A stretch of 51,594 bases of DNA. Origin: Bacteroidales bacterium (GTDB lineage Bacteria; Bacteroidota; Bacteroidia; Bacteroidales; Muribaculaceae). The position numbers were made by a program, and so were the translations under genes. The stretch lies in NCBI GenBank assembly GCA_004557825.1, contig SFFL01000012.1, positions 1 through 51,594 of the forward strand, in the 5' to 3' direction. Within the stretch, counting starts at the first letter, position 1. Each line of letters starts with the position of its first letter. Shown piece after piece: positions 33,984-43,128 of the stretch. The notes under the pieces are model-generated. The model was not told where the DNA came from and searched no databases. It worked only from the letters and a program-made list of their open reading frames with translations.

Positions 33984-36209
33984 ATGTTATCTTTCAACAA
34001 ACAGATACTCACAGCTTCACTCGCTCTCTCTGCCCTTTCCGCAGGCAGCGCTTTCGCGCAGGCCAAAATCGATGTGGAAGGAATCTCTCCATACGTCTTT
34101 CCCGACAACCGTCCCGACAAGCCCAAGAGCTTCACTTATCTTCCCGACGGAGAAAGCTATCTGCTCCTCTCTGCCGACGGCAAGAGCATCCAGCAATTCG
34201 ACACCGCCAGCGGCAAACTCCTCGACACAGTGCTCGACACATCGCACACCCGCGAAAACTCCGTAGCATCCGTGGAGGATTTCATTCTTAGTCCCGACGG
34301 CACCAAACTGCTGATTTACACGACCAAGACTCCGGTATACCGCCGGTCGTTCAAGGCCGACTGGTATGTATTTGAAATCAAGCGCAACATTCTGCGCCCG
34401 CTCTCCCGCACATTCAGCACACAGCAGTCGCCGATTTTCTCGCCCGACAGCCGTATGGTGGCATTTGTGGCCGAGAACAACATCTACATCAAGAAGCTCG
34501 ACTATGATTCGGAAGTGCAGGTGACAAAAGATGGAGCCATCGACCGCATCATCAACGGTATCCCCGACTGGACCTACGAGGAGGAATTTGCCACCACATG
34601 CTCTATGGCCTTCTCTCCCGACAACACTACACTCTGCTACCTGAAATACGACGAGCAGGATGTGCCCAAATTCAGTTTCTCGCTCTATCAGGGCTACTGC
34701 GAAGCATCCGACGAGTATGCGCTCTACCCCGGCACCTTCTTCTACAAATACCCTGTGGCCGGAAAGCCCAACTCCAAGGTGAGCGTTCACAGCTACGATG
34801 TGGACAACCGCAAAACCAAAGATGTAAGTTTTACCACTCCCGGCATCGAATACATTCCGCGCATCGCCTTTGGCGGCACATCGTCGCAGCGACTGATGGT
34901 GGTGACGCTCAACCGCGCACAGAACCGTATGGAAATCTTTGCCGTGAATCCCAAATCCACGGTGGCCGAATCGATTCTCACCGAATCATCCAAAGCGTGG
35001 CTCAACTCCCCCACCTACGAGGATATCCACTGGGGCGACGCATCATTCGTGATTCAGTCGGAGCGCACCGGCTGGAATCATCTCTATGAATACTCCTACG
35101 CCGGAGCGCCGCTGCGCACCATCACTTCCGGCGAATACGACGTCACAGCCTATTATGGCACCGACTCCAAGGGTTTCAGCTACTTCCAGTCGACCTCGCG
35201 TCTTACCGACGGTCACGGCGACCGCGGCGCCATCGACCGCGTGATCAGCCGTATCGACCGTCAGGGCAAACGTCTCCAGGCCATCACCCCGGCCACCGGC
35301 TGGGCTTCGGCAGTGTTCTCGCCTGCGATGAACTACTACGTAGCCGAGTACAGCAACGAGGCCACTCCTCCTGTTTACACTCTCTGCAACGCCGCCGGCA
35401 AGCAGCTGCGCACTTTGGCCGACAACGCCGCTTACGCCGCCCGCTACACATCGCTCCCCCGCAAGGAGTTCATCACCGTTAGCTCCGACGGTTACGAACT
35501 TAACGGCTATATCCTCAAGCCTGCCGGATTCAATCCCTCGCAGCGCTATCCGGTAATCATCTGGCAATACAGCGGCCCCGGTTCGCAGGAGGTAGTCAAC
35601 CGATGGCGTATGGACTGGGACTACTACGCCGCCCTCAAGGGTTTCATCGTGCTTTGCGTCGACGGCCGTGGCACAGGTGCCCGCGGCACGGCATTCCGCG
35701 ATGTCGTCTACAAGAATCTCGGCCACTACGAGACCATCGACCAGATCGCCGTAGCCCGCTATGCCGCTCAACTCCCCTACGCCGACTCCAACCGCATCGG
35801 CATAGCCGGATGGAGCTATGGCGGCTACGAAACACTGATGTGCGTCACCGACCCGCAGTCGCCCTTCAAGGCTGCTGTGGCTATAGCGCCCGTCACCTCC
35901 TGGCGCTACTACGACACGGTCTATGCCGAGCGCTTTATGCTCACTCCGGGCGAGAATGGTGAAGGCTACGACCGCTCCGCGCCCATCAACCGCGTGCACA
36001 ACCTCAGCTGCCCGTTGTTGATAATGCATGGGACGGCCGACGACAACGTGCATCTGAGCAACACCATCGAATTCGTCAGCCGGCTCCAGGAAAGCGGCCG
36101 TGTATGCGATATGCTCCTCTTTCCCAATATGAACCACTCAATCAACGGGTGCAACGCCCGCGCAATGGTCTACGGAAAGATGGTCGACTATTTCTCGCGC
36201 AATCTCTGA
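33984..36209 (+). CDS. exported dipeptidyl peptidase IV-type S9 protease
   Basis: A 741-residue serine protease that removes X-Pro dipeptides. A signal peptide (1-25, ending SAFAQA) sends it to the periplasm or surface. The N-terminal beta-propeller (about 40-480, DPPIV_N) leads to a C-terminal alpha/beta-hydrolase domain with the triad S611 (GWSYGG), D686 (HGTADDNVH) and H718 (MNHSI). The glutamate pair that binds the substrate N terminus is probably in YEEEF near residue 200. It starts 76 bases after the coiled-coil gene; a promoter was not clear. Confidence 0.95.
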   Translation: MLSFNKQILTASLALSALSAGSAFAQAKIDVEGISPYVFPDNRPDKPKSFTYLPDGESYLLLSADGKSIQQFDTASGKLLDTVLDTSHTRENSVASVEDFILSPDGTKLLIYTTKTPVYRRSFKADWYVFEIKRNILRPLSRTFSTQQSPIFSPDSRMVAFVAENNIYIKKLDYDSEVQVTKDGAIDRIINGIPDWTYEEEFATTCSMAFSPDNTTLCYLKYDEQDVPKFSFSLYQGYCEASDEYALYPGTFFYKYPVAGKPNSKVSVHSYDVDNRKTKDVSFTTPGIEYIPRIAFGGTSSQRLMVVTLNRAQNRMEIFAVNPKSTVAESILTESSKAWLNSPTYEDIHWGDASFVIQSERTGWNHLYEYSYAGAPLRTITSGEYDVTAYYGTDSKGFSYFQSTSRLTDGHGDRGAIDRVISRIDRQGKRLQAITPATGWASAVFSPAMNYYVAEYSNEATPPVYTLCNAAGKQLRTLADNAAYAARYTSLPRKEFITVSSDGYELNGYILKPAGFNPSQRYPVIIWQYSGPGSQEVVNRWRMDWDYYAALKGFIVLCVDGRGTGARGTAFRDVVYKNLGHYETIDQIAVARYAAQLPYADSNRIGIAGWSYGGYETLMCVTDPQSPFKAAVAIAPVTSWRYYDTVYAERFMLTPGENGEGYDRSAPINRVHNLSCPLLIMHGTADDNVHLSNTIEFVSRLQESGRVCDMLLFPNMNHSINGCNARAMVYGKMVDYFSRNL

Positions 36210-36276
36210 CGCCGCGGCCGACCGGAATCAAATGTATCTTTAACCCGGATGCATCTTTAACTGAAAAAACTTAACG

Positions 36277-37635
36277 ATGTTTCATACTCAACAACGCAAA
36301 GAAGGGCTGTCGGCCGCAATCTTCGGATTGTGGCGCAACTGGGCCATTGCCGTGGGATTCATCACGGTGCTGGCATTTGTGGCGCCGCTGGTAAGCCAGC
36401 AGTGGATGGCTCCTATTTGCCTCACAGCATATTTCTTATTGCGGTATGTGCGGTCGGTGATGAACCACAACCACATCCCCGTGTGCTCCCGTCTGTATCA
36501 GGAAGTATCGGTAATCATACTGATATTCGCCTCAATCGTGGTGCTCCGCCTGCTCACAGGCCACACCGTCTCGATGGAGCTTAACGGTCAGCCGGTAAAC
36601 GAGAACGGCCCCATCATCGGCATTATCATCAGCGCCCCGGCCACCGTGCTGGTCACACTCATCTTCCTGCTTGAAAAGAAAGAACCGCTCGTGTGCCAGC
36701 TATGCCATCTGCGCTACGGCAATGTGGTGGAGCACGGATTCATCGGAAAGCTTTACCGCCTGGAATGGCGATTCCAGACCAAGGTGCTTATGGCGCTGTC
36801 GATTCTAATGACAGTAGTCGACTGGGCATATTACTTCTTCGTCTACATCAACGTCAACCTCAACTCCTCCGACATATTTTTCTTCGTGCTGATGCCGCTC
36901 GCGCTGTATGTGGCTTCGCTCATATATCTGGGACGTCGCTACTACTCGATATGGATGGTATATTGCCACAACGACAACTATAAGCTGGTATCCACCCCCG
37001 GCTCCACCGAGGTGCGTTTCCTGGTGTTCTGCGGCGATAATATCCTCATAGATATGCGTCAGACCGAAAACACCTACAACAATGGCGCCATCGTGAAGCG
37101 CTTCGACACTCCCGCCGTGATGAAGCTCTCCTACCGCGAGCGCGTCGACACTCCGCAGGCCATCACGCTGTTCCACGAACTTACGGGATTCAATGCCGAT
37201 GAGATACGTCCCATTTTCAGCAGCCCCGACAATGTGACCTTCCGCAACATCTTCCACTTCTTCGCCTTCATCGATTCGCCCGACGAAATCGTCAACAGCA
37301 AGCTTCGCGGCGAATGGCTCACGCTGGGTATGCTCCGGTCGCTCGTAGACCAGCGTCTGACCGACGCCACCCTCAATGCCGAGCTTGCCCGCATCTACAA
37401 TGTGGCTATGGCCTGGAAGACCTACGACCGCGAAGGGCAGCGCCTCTACAAGTTCAAGCACTATCATCCCACCTTCCGTCTGCGCGACATCCGCAGCTGG
37501 GATGTGGACTACAACGACCCGCACTGGCTTTGCATCGGGCGCAAGAACGAAGACTGGAAATTCTACAAGCTGTCGCGTCTGTTCGCCAAGATAAAGCGCG
37601 TCTTCAGTCCCGACCACTCACTTAATATCGTCTGA
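36277..37635 (+). CDS. multi-pass membrane protein of unknown function
   Basis: A 452-residue protein with about six to seven membrane segments in the first 235 residues (for example 20-40, 44-60, 80-98, 114-132, 168-190, 200-222). A soluble C-terminal half follows with no known motif. A CxxC pair (LVCQLCHLRYG, about 140-147) lies in the loop after the fourth segment. It could hold a metal or form a disulfide. I do not recognise the family. It lies five bases before miaA, so it is probably cotranscribed with it. Confidence 0.8.
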   Translation: MFHTQQRKEGLSAAIFGLWRNWAIAVGFITVLAFVAPLVSQQWMAPICLTAYFLLRYVRSVMNHNHIPVCSRLYQEVSVIILIFASIVVLRLLTGHTVSMELNGQPVNENGPIIGIIISAPATVLVTLIFLLEKKEPLVCQLCHLRYGNVVEHGFIGKLYRLEWRFQTKVLMALSILMTVVDWAYYFFVYINVNLNSSDIFFFVLMPLALYVASLIYLGRRYYSIWMVYCHNDNYKLVSTPGSTEVRFLVFCGDNILIDMRQTENTYNNGAIVKRFDTPAVMKLSYRERVDTPQAITLFHELTGFNADEIRPIFSSPDNVTFRNIFHFFAFIDSPDEIVNSKLRGEWLTLGMLRSLVDQRLTDATLNAELARIYNVAMAWKTYDREGQRLYKFKHYHPTFRLRDIRSWDVDYNDPHWLCIGRKNEDWKFYKLSRLFAKIKRVFSPDHSLNIV

Positions 37636-37640
37636 CCGCA

Positions 37641-38612
37641 ATGACTCCGGAATTTATGCAGACAATGACTCCGGATAAAGCTGCGGCTACCACTCCGGTA
37701 ATAGCCATCGTAGGCCCTACGGCTACAGGCAAAACAGCCTTCGCCGTAGCCGTGGCGAAAGCCGCCGGAGGAGAGATTGTCAGCGCCGACTCCCGCCAGG
37801 TTTACCGCGGTATGGATATAGGCACCGGCAAAGACCTCTGCGAGTATGGTTCGGTGCCATATCATCTGATTGACATAGCTGATGCCGGGGAGAAGTACAA
37901 TCTTTACCGCTATCTGAAGGATGCCGATGCCGCCATTTGCGACATTGCGGCACGTGGCCGCATCCCGGTAATCTGCGGCGGCAGCGGCCTTTATGTAGAG
38001 TCGCTGATAAAAGGGCTTCGGCCCCCAGAAGTGCCGCAGAATCCGCAGCTTCGCGAGAATCTTGCCGGAAAATCGCTTGCCGAACTCACCGAAATACTCT
38101 CGGCGATGAAGCAGCTGCACAACAATACCGACACCGATACGCCGCAGCGTGCAATCCGCGCTATTGAAATCGAGGGATATTACCGGCTTCACCCCGAGGA
38201 GGCACGGCAAGCCCGCGAAGGCACCCCGAGGAAGGCACTTGTGGTGGGCGTGAGCGTTGACCGCGATGTGCGTCGCACGCGTATCTCCCGGCGCCTCGAC
38301 GCCCGACTGAAAGAGGGAATGGTGGCCGAAGTGCAGCACCTGCTCGACAGCGGCATCCCCGCCGAAAATCTGATTTATTACGGACTGGAATACAAATTCA
38401 TCACCGAATATCTTCAGGGCAAATATAGCCTTGATGAAATGCACCGATTACTTGAAATAGCCATTCACCAGTTTGCAAAACGGCAGATGACATGGTTCAG
38501 AGGGTCGGAGCAGCGCGGTATGCACATCGAATGGCTCGATGGCAGCCTTTCCCCCGACATCTTCGCCGCAAAGGTTATGGAAATGTATCACTCCCGATTT
38601 CCCAACTCATAA
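37641..38612 (+). CDS. miaA: tRNA dimethylallyltransferase
   Basis: MiaA adds a dimethylallyl group to N6 of adenosine 37 in tRNAs that read UNN codons. The 323-residue protein has the P-loop GPTATGKT, the segment DSRQVYRGMDIGTGK that contacts substrate, CGGSGLYVESLIKG, and the C-terminal QFAKRQMTWFRG. Bacteroidota often carry two miaA-like genes, and this one has the YYGLEYKFITEYLQG phrase that I associate with the second type. The first residues before PVIAIVGP are longer than usual, so the start may be one of the ATGs at 37641, 37656 or 37665. Confidence 0.95.
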   Translation: MTPEFMQTMTPDKAAATTPVIAIVGPTATGKTAFAVAVAKAAGGEIVSADSRQVYRGMDIGTGKDLCEYGSVPYHLIDIADAGEKYNLYRYLKDADAAICDIAARGRIPVICGGSGLYVESLIKGLRPPEVPQNPQLRENLAGKSLAELTEILSAMKQLHNNTDTDTPQRAIRAIEIEGYYRLHPEEARQAREGTPRKALVVGVSVDRDVRRTRISRRLDARLKEGMVAEVQHLLDSGIPAENLIYYGLEYKFITEYLQGKYSLDEMHRLLEIAIHQFAKRQMTWFRGSEQRGMHIEWLDGSLSPDIFAAKVMEMYHSRFPNS

Positions 38613-38662
38613 ATCTTTCCAAAACTCCATTCTTCACCGATTTTCCGCAGAGAAATAAACCT

Positions 38663-39634
38663 ATGCAACTTACCGCCGCCCTACGCCGCTCCCTGCTGAT
38701 ACTGTCCGCGCTTACGCTTTGGGCAGGTGCAGCCTGTGCATCGGTAGGTAAGCATATCGCCTCCGATACAACGGTTGCCCCGGGCGACACACTGCTCATT
38801 CCCCTTCACGGGCGATTTTGTTCGGTGGAAGTGACGGCGGCCACTCATACCCATTCCCTGAAAGATGAAGCAACCCGGTGGAGTATCATCTTGCTTGACA
38901 ATGCCGGGCGCGACATAGCCAACGCACAGCTATCGTTAAGCGGCGACAACCTCTCGGCAGAGGAAAGTTCCCGCAAAATTTGCGCCAACTTCAATGGGGG
39001 AGAACGGAGTATCTCGGATGACATTACCCATAACACCGGGCTTATCACAGCTGAAATCCGCACAATTCCCGACAATATGGTGGAACTGAGCGTCGGTAAT
39101 TCGCAGTACACATCGGTAGGCTTAGCACCTGTCAGCCAGCCGATTGCAGCTATCGCCATCACATCACCCACAGAACTTAGAGTCTGCGATATTTTCCTGA
39201 AAACCGAACCGGCTGACTCCCCTGAAGAAATACCGGCGCTCTCCCCGGATGAAATAACCTACCGGTTATCCGCATCCACTGACCCTCTTGAAGGAAAGTA
39301 TGAGTATCTCGACTCCGACACCGATACATCAGTATGCCGCCGGGGAGGCGACTACAGCATAGCGCTGCTATCCGACGGCAATGGCGGATACATTATATAT
39401 TACCTGTCAGGCGCCGAGAATAATGCCGGGCTATGGCATACCGGGCGCAGCAAAGGGCACATCGCTGCCTCGCCAATACCGGGCCAGTACGACCTCACCT
39501 GGCTCGACTCCGAAGGGCTTGGCGGATTTGAAGGCGCCTACGCCGGATTCAGTCCGGTGCCTCCGGCGCTGGTGCTCCAGCTGAATTTTCCCAAGGAGCA
39601 TACAATAATGAGATTCTATAAAGCGGATAAATAG
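38663..39634 (+). CDS. exported hypothetical protein
   Basis: A 323-residue protein with a clear signal peptide (1-26, MQLTAALRRSLLILSALTLW then AGAACA). The rest is beta-rich. The second half (about 205-320: LEGKYEYLDSDTD, GGYIIYYLSGAEN, LWHTGRSKGHIAA, QYDLTWLD and a terminal MRFYK) resembles a domain common in uncharacterised Bacteroidales exported proteins. I chose the ATG at 38663 because the frame is open upstream only through the end of miaA. It lies 54 bases before the TonB-dependent receptor gene. Function unknown. Confidence 0.82.
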   Translation: MQLTAALRRSLLILSALTLWAGAACASVGKHIASDTTVAPGDTLLIPLHGRFCSVEVTAATHTHSLKDEATRWSIILLDNAGRDIANAQLSLSGDNLSAEESSRKICANFNGGERSISDDITHNTGLITAEIRTIPDNMVELSVGNSQYTSVGLAPVSQPIAAIAITSPTELRVCDIFLKTEPADSPEEIPALSPDEITYRLSASTDPLEGKYEYLDSDTDTSVCRRGGDYSIALLSDGNGGYIIYYLSGAENNAGLWHTGRSKGHIAASPIPGQYDLTWLDSEGLGGFEGAYAGFSPVPPALVLQLNFPKEHTIMRFYKADK

Positions 39635-39688
39635 GGCAACAGGATAAATCGTATAAGTTGTATATAAGGGATAAAGATAATAAACAGT

Positions 39689-41560
39689 ATGCATAATAAG
39701 ATTACACTGTTTTTCGCTATGATGAGTGCGCCGGTGCTTGCCGGTGCCACCGGCACCAACCTTGCCGATACCACCCGCATCCTCGATGAAGTGACGGTAG
39801 TGGAATCGGCGGCTAAAGCGCCGGTGCCGCTGCTCCCACTCGATGTAAGAATAATCAACAATTCCACCATAGAGAACAGCACCGCCACAAATCTGCTGCC
39901 GGTGCTACAGAACCGTGTGCCGGGTATGTTCGTCACCGCCCGTTCGCTGGCCGGATACGGTGTATCGGGCGGGGCAGCAGGCTCCGTGAGCATCCGCGGT
40001 GTTGGCGGCGGCAATAAAGTGCTCTTCCTCATCGACGGTCAGCCTCAATGGGCCGGCATCTTCGGGCACTCGCTCCCCGATACATACGTGACCAACGATG
40101 TGCAGCGCGTGGAGGTAGTGAGCGGACCGTCGTCGCTGCTCTACGGCTCCGGCGCAATGGGCGGTTCGGTCAACCTCATCACGCGCCGGGCTGAAGCCGA
40201 CGGCGTAAACGGCAAAATCCGACTCGCCGGAGGCAGTTTCGGCACCGTGAAGGCCGGTGGCCGCATCGGCTATAAGAAAGGTGGCCTGCGCGCATTGGCT
40301 GCCGCAAGTTACGAGCGCTCCGACGGCAACCGCGCCGGGCTGGGATACTGGCTGGCAAACCAGTATGCTTCCATGAGCTATGACTTTAATCCCCACTGGG
40401 AGATTGGGGTGAACGGAATGGTTACCGAAACACGCGCCGACAACCCGGGCGAGGAATTCCGCACGCTCCCTCTGAATATGTGGGCCAAGCAGCTGCGCAC
40501 CACGGCTTCGCTCTTTGTAAAGAACCGTTACAGCCGCGCATCCGGTGGTCTGCAGGCTTATTACAACTGGGGCAAGCACGACATCGACGACGGTCTGGAT
40601 TCACACAACGCTCCGCGCACATTTCTTTTCCACTCGAAGGATTTCAATATGGGCGCCACTCTCTATCAGGCCCTCAAACTTTGGCGCGAAAACGATCTGA
40701 GCCTCGGCATAGATTTCAAGCACTGGGGCGGAAAGGCTCATAACACTGACAAGACCTCCAGCGAAGAATCGCCAATCGTTGACAAGCATGTCAATGAGGT
40801 GGCTGCCTACGCTATGATGCAGCAGGCATTCTGCGACAATTTCCTGAGTTTCAACGGCGGCATCCGCTTTGAGCACTCCTCGCAGTTCGGCAACCAGTGG
40901 GTACCGCAGGCCGGTTTCATCCTGCGCCCCATACGGTCGCACCGCATCAAATTCAGCTATGGCCGCGGATTCCGCTCTCCCAACATCCGCGAGCTGTATA
41001 TGTATCCTCCTCACAATCCCGACCTTAAGCCAGAGTTGATGGACAACTACGAAGTGGAGCTGCGTCAGTGGCTGCTGGGCAGCCGTATGAACTTCGGCGT
41101 AGCTTTCTACTACATCAAGGGGGAGAATATGATTCAGCAGGTACGCATCGACGGCCGTCAGCGCAACGTCAACACCGGCAAATTTTACAATCGCGGCGTG
41201 GAGATTGACTTTTCTTACGAAATCACCCCGCAGCTGAGTTTTACCGCCAACTATGCCTACTTCTACACCGAGACAGAGATTGTAGGTGCCCCGAAAAACA
41301 AACTTTTCGGCGAAATCAGCTACACTCCAGGTCACTGGCAATTCTCGGTAGATGCTATGGGAGTGTGGGATCTCCGCACCGAGAAAACCACTGAAAGCTA
41401 CGGTCTGCTCAATGCCCGCGTGGCGTATACCTTCCCGCTCGCCACTCCCCTCACCCTGTTTGCAAAGGGTGAAAATATCACTGCCGCCCGTTATCAGATC
41501 AACTACGGTTTCCCCATGCCTAAAGCCACATTTATGGCCGGAATAGAGTGGAAATTCTGA
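39689..41560 (+). CDS. TonB-dependent outer-membrane receptor
   Basis: A 623-residue receptor that would import a small ligand (metal chelate, cobamide or similar) with energy from TonB. It has a signal peptide (1-21), a TonB-box-like segment (ILDEVTVVES), a plug domain (about 30-155, with VSIRGVGGGNKVLFLIDG and VEVVSGPSSLLYGSGAMGG), and a 22-strand-type barrel ending in the aromatic residue of GIEWKF. It lacks the N-terminal carboxypeptidase-like domain of SusC proteins and has no SusD partner, so it is of the siderophore/vitamin type. The neighbouring DUF362 gene may be functionally linked. Confidence 0.95.
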   Translation: MHNKITLFFAMMSAPVLAGATGTNLADTTRILDEVTVVESAAKAPVPLLPLDVRIINNSTIENSTATNLLPVLQNRVPGMFVTARSLAGYGVSGGAAGSVSIRGVGGGNKVLFLIDGQPQWAGIFGHSLPDTYVTNDVQRVEVVSGPSSLLYGSGAMGGSVNLITRRAEADGVNGKIRLAGGSFGTVKAGGRIGYKKGGLRALAAASYERSDGNRAGLGYWLANQYASMSYDFNPHWEIGVNGMVTETRADNPGEEFRTLPLNMWAKQLRTTASLFVKNRYSRASGGLQAYYNWGKHDIDDGLDSHNAPRTFLFHSKDFNMGATLYQALKLWRENDLSLGIDFKHWGGKAHNTDKTSSEESPIVDKHVNEVAAYAMMQQAFCDNFLSFNGGIRFEHSSQFGNQWVPQAGFILRPIRSHRIKFSYGRGFRSPNIRELYMYPPHNPDLKPELMDNYEVELRQWLLGSRMNFGVAFYYIKGENMIQQVRIDGRQRNVNTGKFYNRGVEIDFSYEITPQLSFTANYAYFYTETEIVGAPKNKLFGEISYTPGHWQFSVDAMGVWDLRTEKTTESYGLLNARVAYTFPLATPLTLFAKGENITAARYQINYGFPMPKATFMAGIEWKF

Positions 41561-41622
41561 CCCGCAGCGCGTTATACACACCTAATAGTATTAATTTCCA
41601 ACATATCTAAGTTTCAACAACT

Positions 41623-42552
41623 ATGGAAAAGGGCAAGAAAACCACACCGGCAAAAGTGTATTTTTGCCCGGTAATCACTCCCGACAATCTTATCAAAGTA
41701 TACGAGGCCCTCGGCCGCGAAGCCAAAGGCGACTATGTCTGCGCCAAGATTTCCACCGGAGAGGCCGGCAACCCCAACCACCTCAGCACAGATGTAATCA
41801 AAAAACTCATCCACCGCACCGACGCCCGCATCGTGGAGTGCAACACCGCCTATGAGGGGCACCGCTGCAACACTTTCGACCATTTGCAGACCGCCCGCGA
41901 GCATGGGTTCACAGCCATCGCCGAAGTGGATATTATGGATGACAAGGGGGATATCGAGCTGCCGGTGCGCAAAGGTCGTCACCTCAAGGTGAATTATGTT
42001 GGCAAAAACTGGCAGAATTATCAGTTCACAATGGTACTTTCCCACTTCAAAGGGCATCCTATGGCCGGATTCGGCGGTGCTCTGAAAAATGTGGCTATCG
42101 GTATGGCCTCGGCCCGCGGCAAAGCATGGATTCACTCAGCAGGCAAAAGCCTGAAAGCGCCTATCGACTGGACCGTCGACCCGGCTCCGCAGGATGATTT
42201 CTTGGAATCAATGGCCGAAGCGTGCGAGGCGGTGTTCGATGTAGCTAAAGACAATATCCTATTTATCAATGTATTGAATAATCTTTCAATCGACTGCGAC
42301 TGCGTGGAGCATCCCGTAAAGGCCGAGATGACCGACATCGGCATTATGGCTTCGCTCGACCCTGTGGCTCTCGACCGCGCTTGCGTTGACCAAATCTACA
42401 ACTCACCCGAGGCAGGCAAGAAGAGTTTCATCGAACGTATGGAGGCTCAGCACGCCACTCACTTGCTCGACTATGCCGAAGAGCTTGGTCTGGGCACTCA
42501 GAAATATGAGATTATAAATGTCGACCCGGTTGACCCCTACGCAGCATTCTAA
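41623..42552 (+). CDS. DUF362 domain-containing protein without ferredoxin motif
   Basis: A 309-residue protein of the DUF362 family, recognised by VYFCPVITPDNLIKVYEALG, TMVLSHFKGHPMAGFGGALKN, and the C-terminal MASLDPVALDRACVDQIY. Many DUF362 proteins carry a 4Fe-4S ferredoxin segment, but no CxxCxxC is present here; the only cysteine cluster is DCDC. Function is unknown. It follows the TonB receptor by 62 bases on the same strand and could act on the imported ligand. Confidence 0.9.
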   Translation: MEKGKKTTPAKVYFCPVITPDNLIKVYEALGREAKGDYVCAKISTGEAGNPNHLSTDVIKKLIHRTDARIVECNTAYEGHRCNTFDHLQTAREHGFTAIAEVDIMDDKGDIELPVRKGRHLKVNYVGKNWQNYQFTMVLSHFKGHPMAGFGGALKNVAIGMASARGKAWIHSAGKSLKAPIDWTVDPAPQDDFLESMAEACEAVFDVAKDNILFINVLNNLSIDCDCVEHPVKAEMTDIGIMASLDPVALDRACVDQIYNSPEAGKKSFIERMEAQHATHLLDYAEELGLGTQKYEIINVDPVDPYAAF

Positions 42553-43036
42553 GATTCCTTCCGGCGCCCGCGTAATTCTGCTTTGCGGCATAAGCGGCTC
42601 GGGCAAAACCTGCGTGGCCCACAGCCTCGAAGCCGAAGGTTTCCGCCGTATCGCTTCCGACCGTCTGGCATGGGAGCGATATGGCGGCGACTTCACATCG
42701 CAGCCATGGGAGCGCCAGCAGGAGCTTTTCGCCGCAGTGCGCTCCGACATCGATGCTGAGATTGCCCGAAGTCTGGAAGCGGGAGAACGGATTGTGGTTG
42801 ATGCCACCAACTGCAAGCGCGCCCGGCGCGATGCGTTGCGCCGGCTTTGCCGCAGCTTCGATGTGGAGCCGGTTCTGGTTTTTCTGCCCGGCACCTACGA
42901 TATCCTCAGCCGTCGACTTTCCGGTCGCCAGGGTCTCGGCCCCGACGACATCATTATCACCGACAGCCAGTTACGCGGCTTTCTTGAGGGATTCGAGCCA
43001 CCCACGCCCGACGAAAATGCCATAGAAATTCTCTGA
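42518..43036 (+). CDS. P-loop kinase, AAA/zeta-toxin-like
   Basis: A 172-residue P-loop protein with Walker A GISGSGKT (24-31) and a downstream DATNCKRARR motif typical of polynucleotide-kinase/zeta-type small-molecule kinases. It is too short to hold another domain. The start overlaps the end of DUF362 by 35 bases; no later in-frame ATG fits, because the P-loop begins soon after. I see no toxin-antitoxin partner beside it, so a metabolite or nucleic-acid kinase is more likely than a toxin. Confidence 0.85.
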   Translation: MSTRLTPTQHSKIPSGARVILLCGISGSGKTCVAHSLEAEGFRRIASDRLAWERYGGDFTSQPWERQQELFAAVRSDIDAEIARSLEAGERIVVDATNCKRARRDALRRLCRSFDVEPVLVFLPGTYDILSRRLSGRQGLGPDDIIITDSQLRGFLEGFEPPTPDENAIEIL

Positions 43037-43095
43037 CAACCCGCTTCGTCGGCGGCTTGCTGCCGATTATCCGTCCGGCTTACCGGAATTTTTTG

Positions 43096-43103
43096 TAACT
43101 TTG
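43096..43103 (+). promoter_or_regulatory. -7 box TAACTTTG of tsaD
   Basis: TAACTTTG ends 25 bases before the tsaD ATG. The -33 region is G/C-rich with no TTG at the standard spacing. Confidence 0.55.
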
Positions 43104-43128
43104 CATCCGAGATTTCAATCTTTTCACA

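Noticed and set aside
35043..36137. A 364-codon minus-strand frame.
   Set aside because: It is antisense to the DPP-IV catalytic domain, whose triad is intact.
42518..43036. Zeta-like kinase considered as the toxin of a toxin-antitoxin pair.
   Set aside because: No small antitoxin gene is adjacent; it overlaps DUF362 and is followed by tsaD.
43046..43080. G/C-rich inverted sequence before tsaD (GGCGGC / GCTGCCG).
   Set aside because: Too short and irregular to call a terminator, with no T-run.
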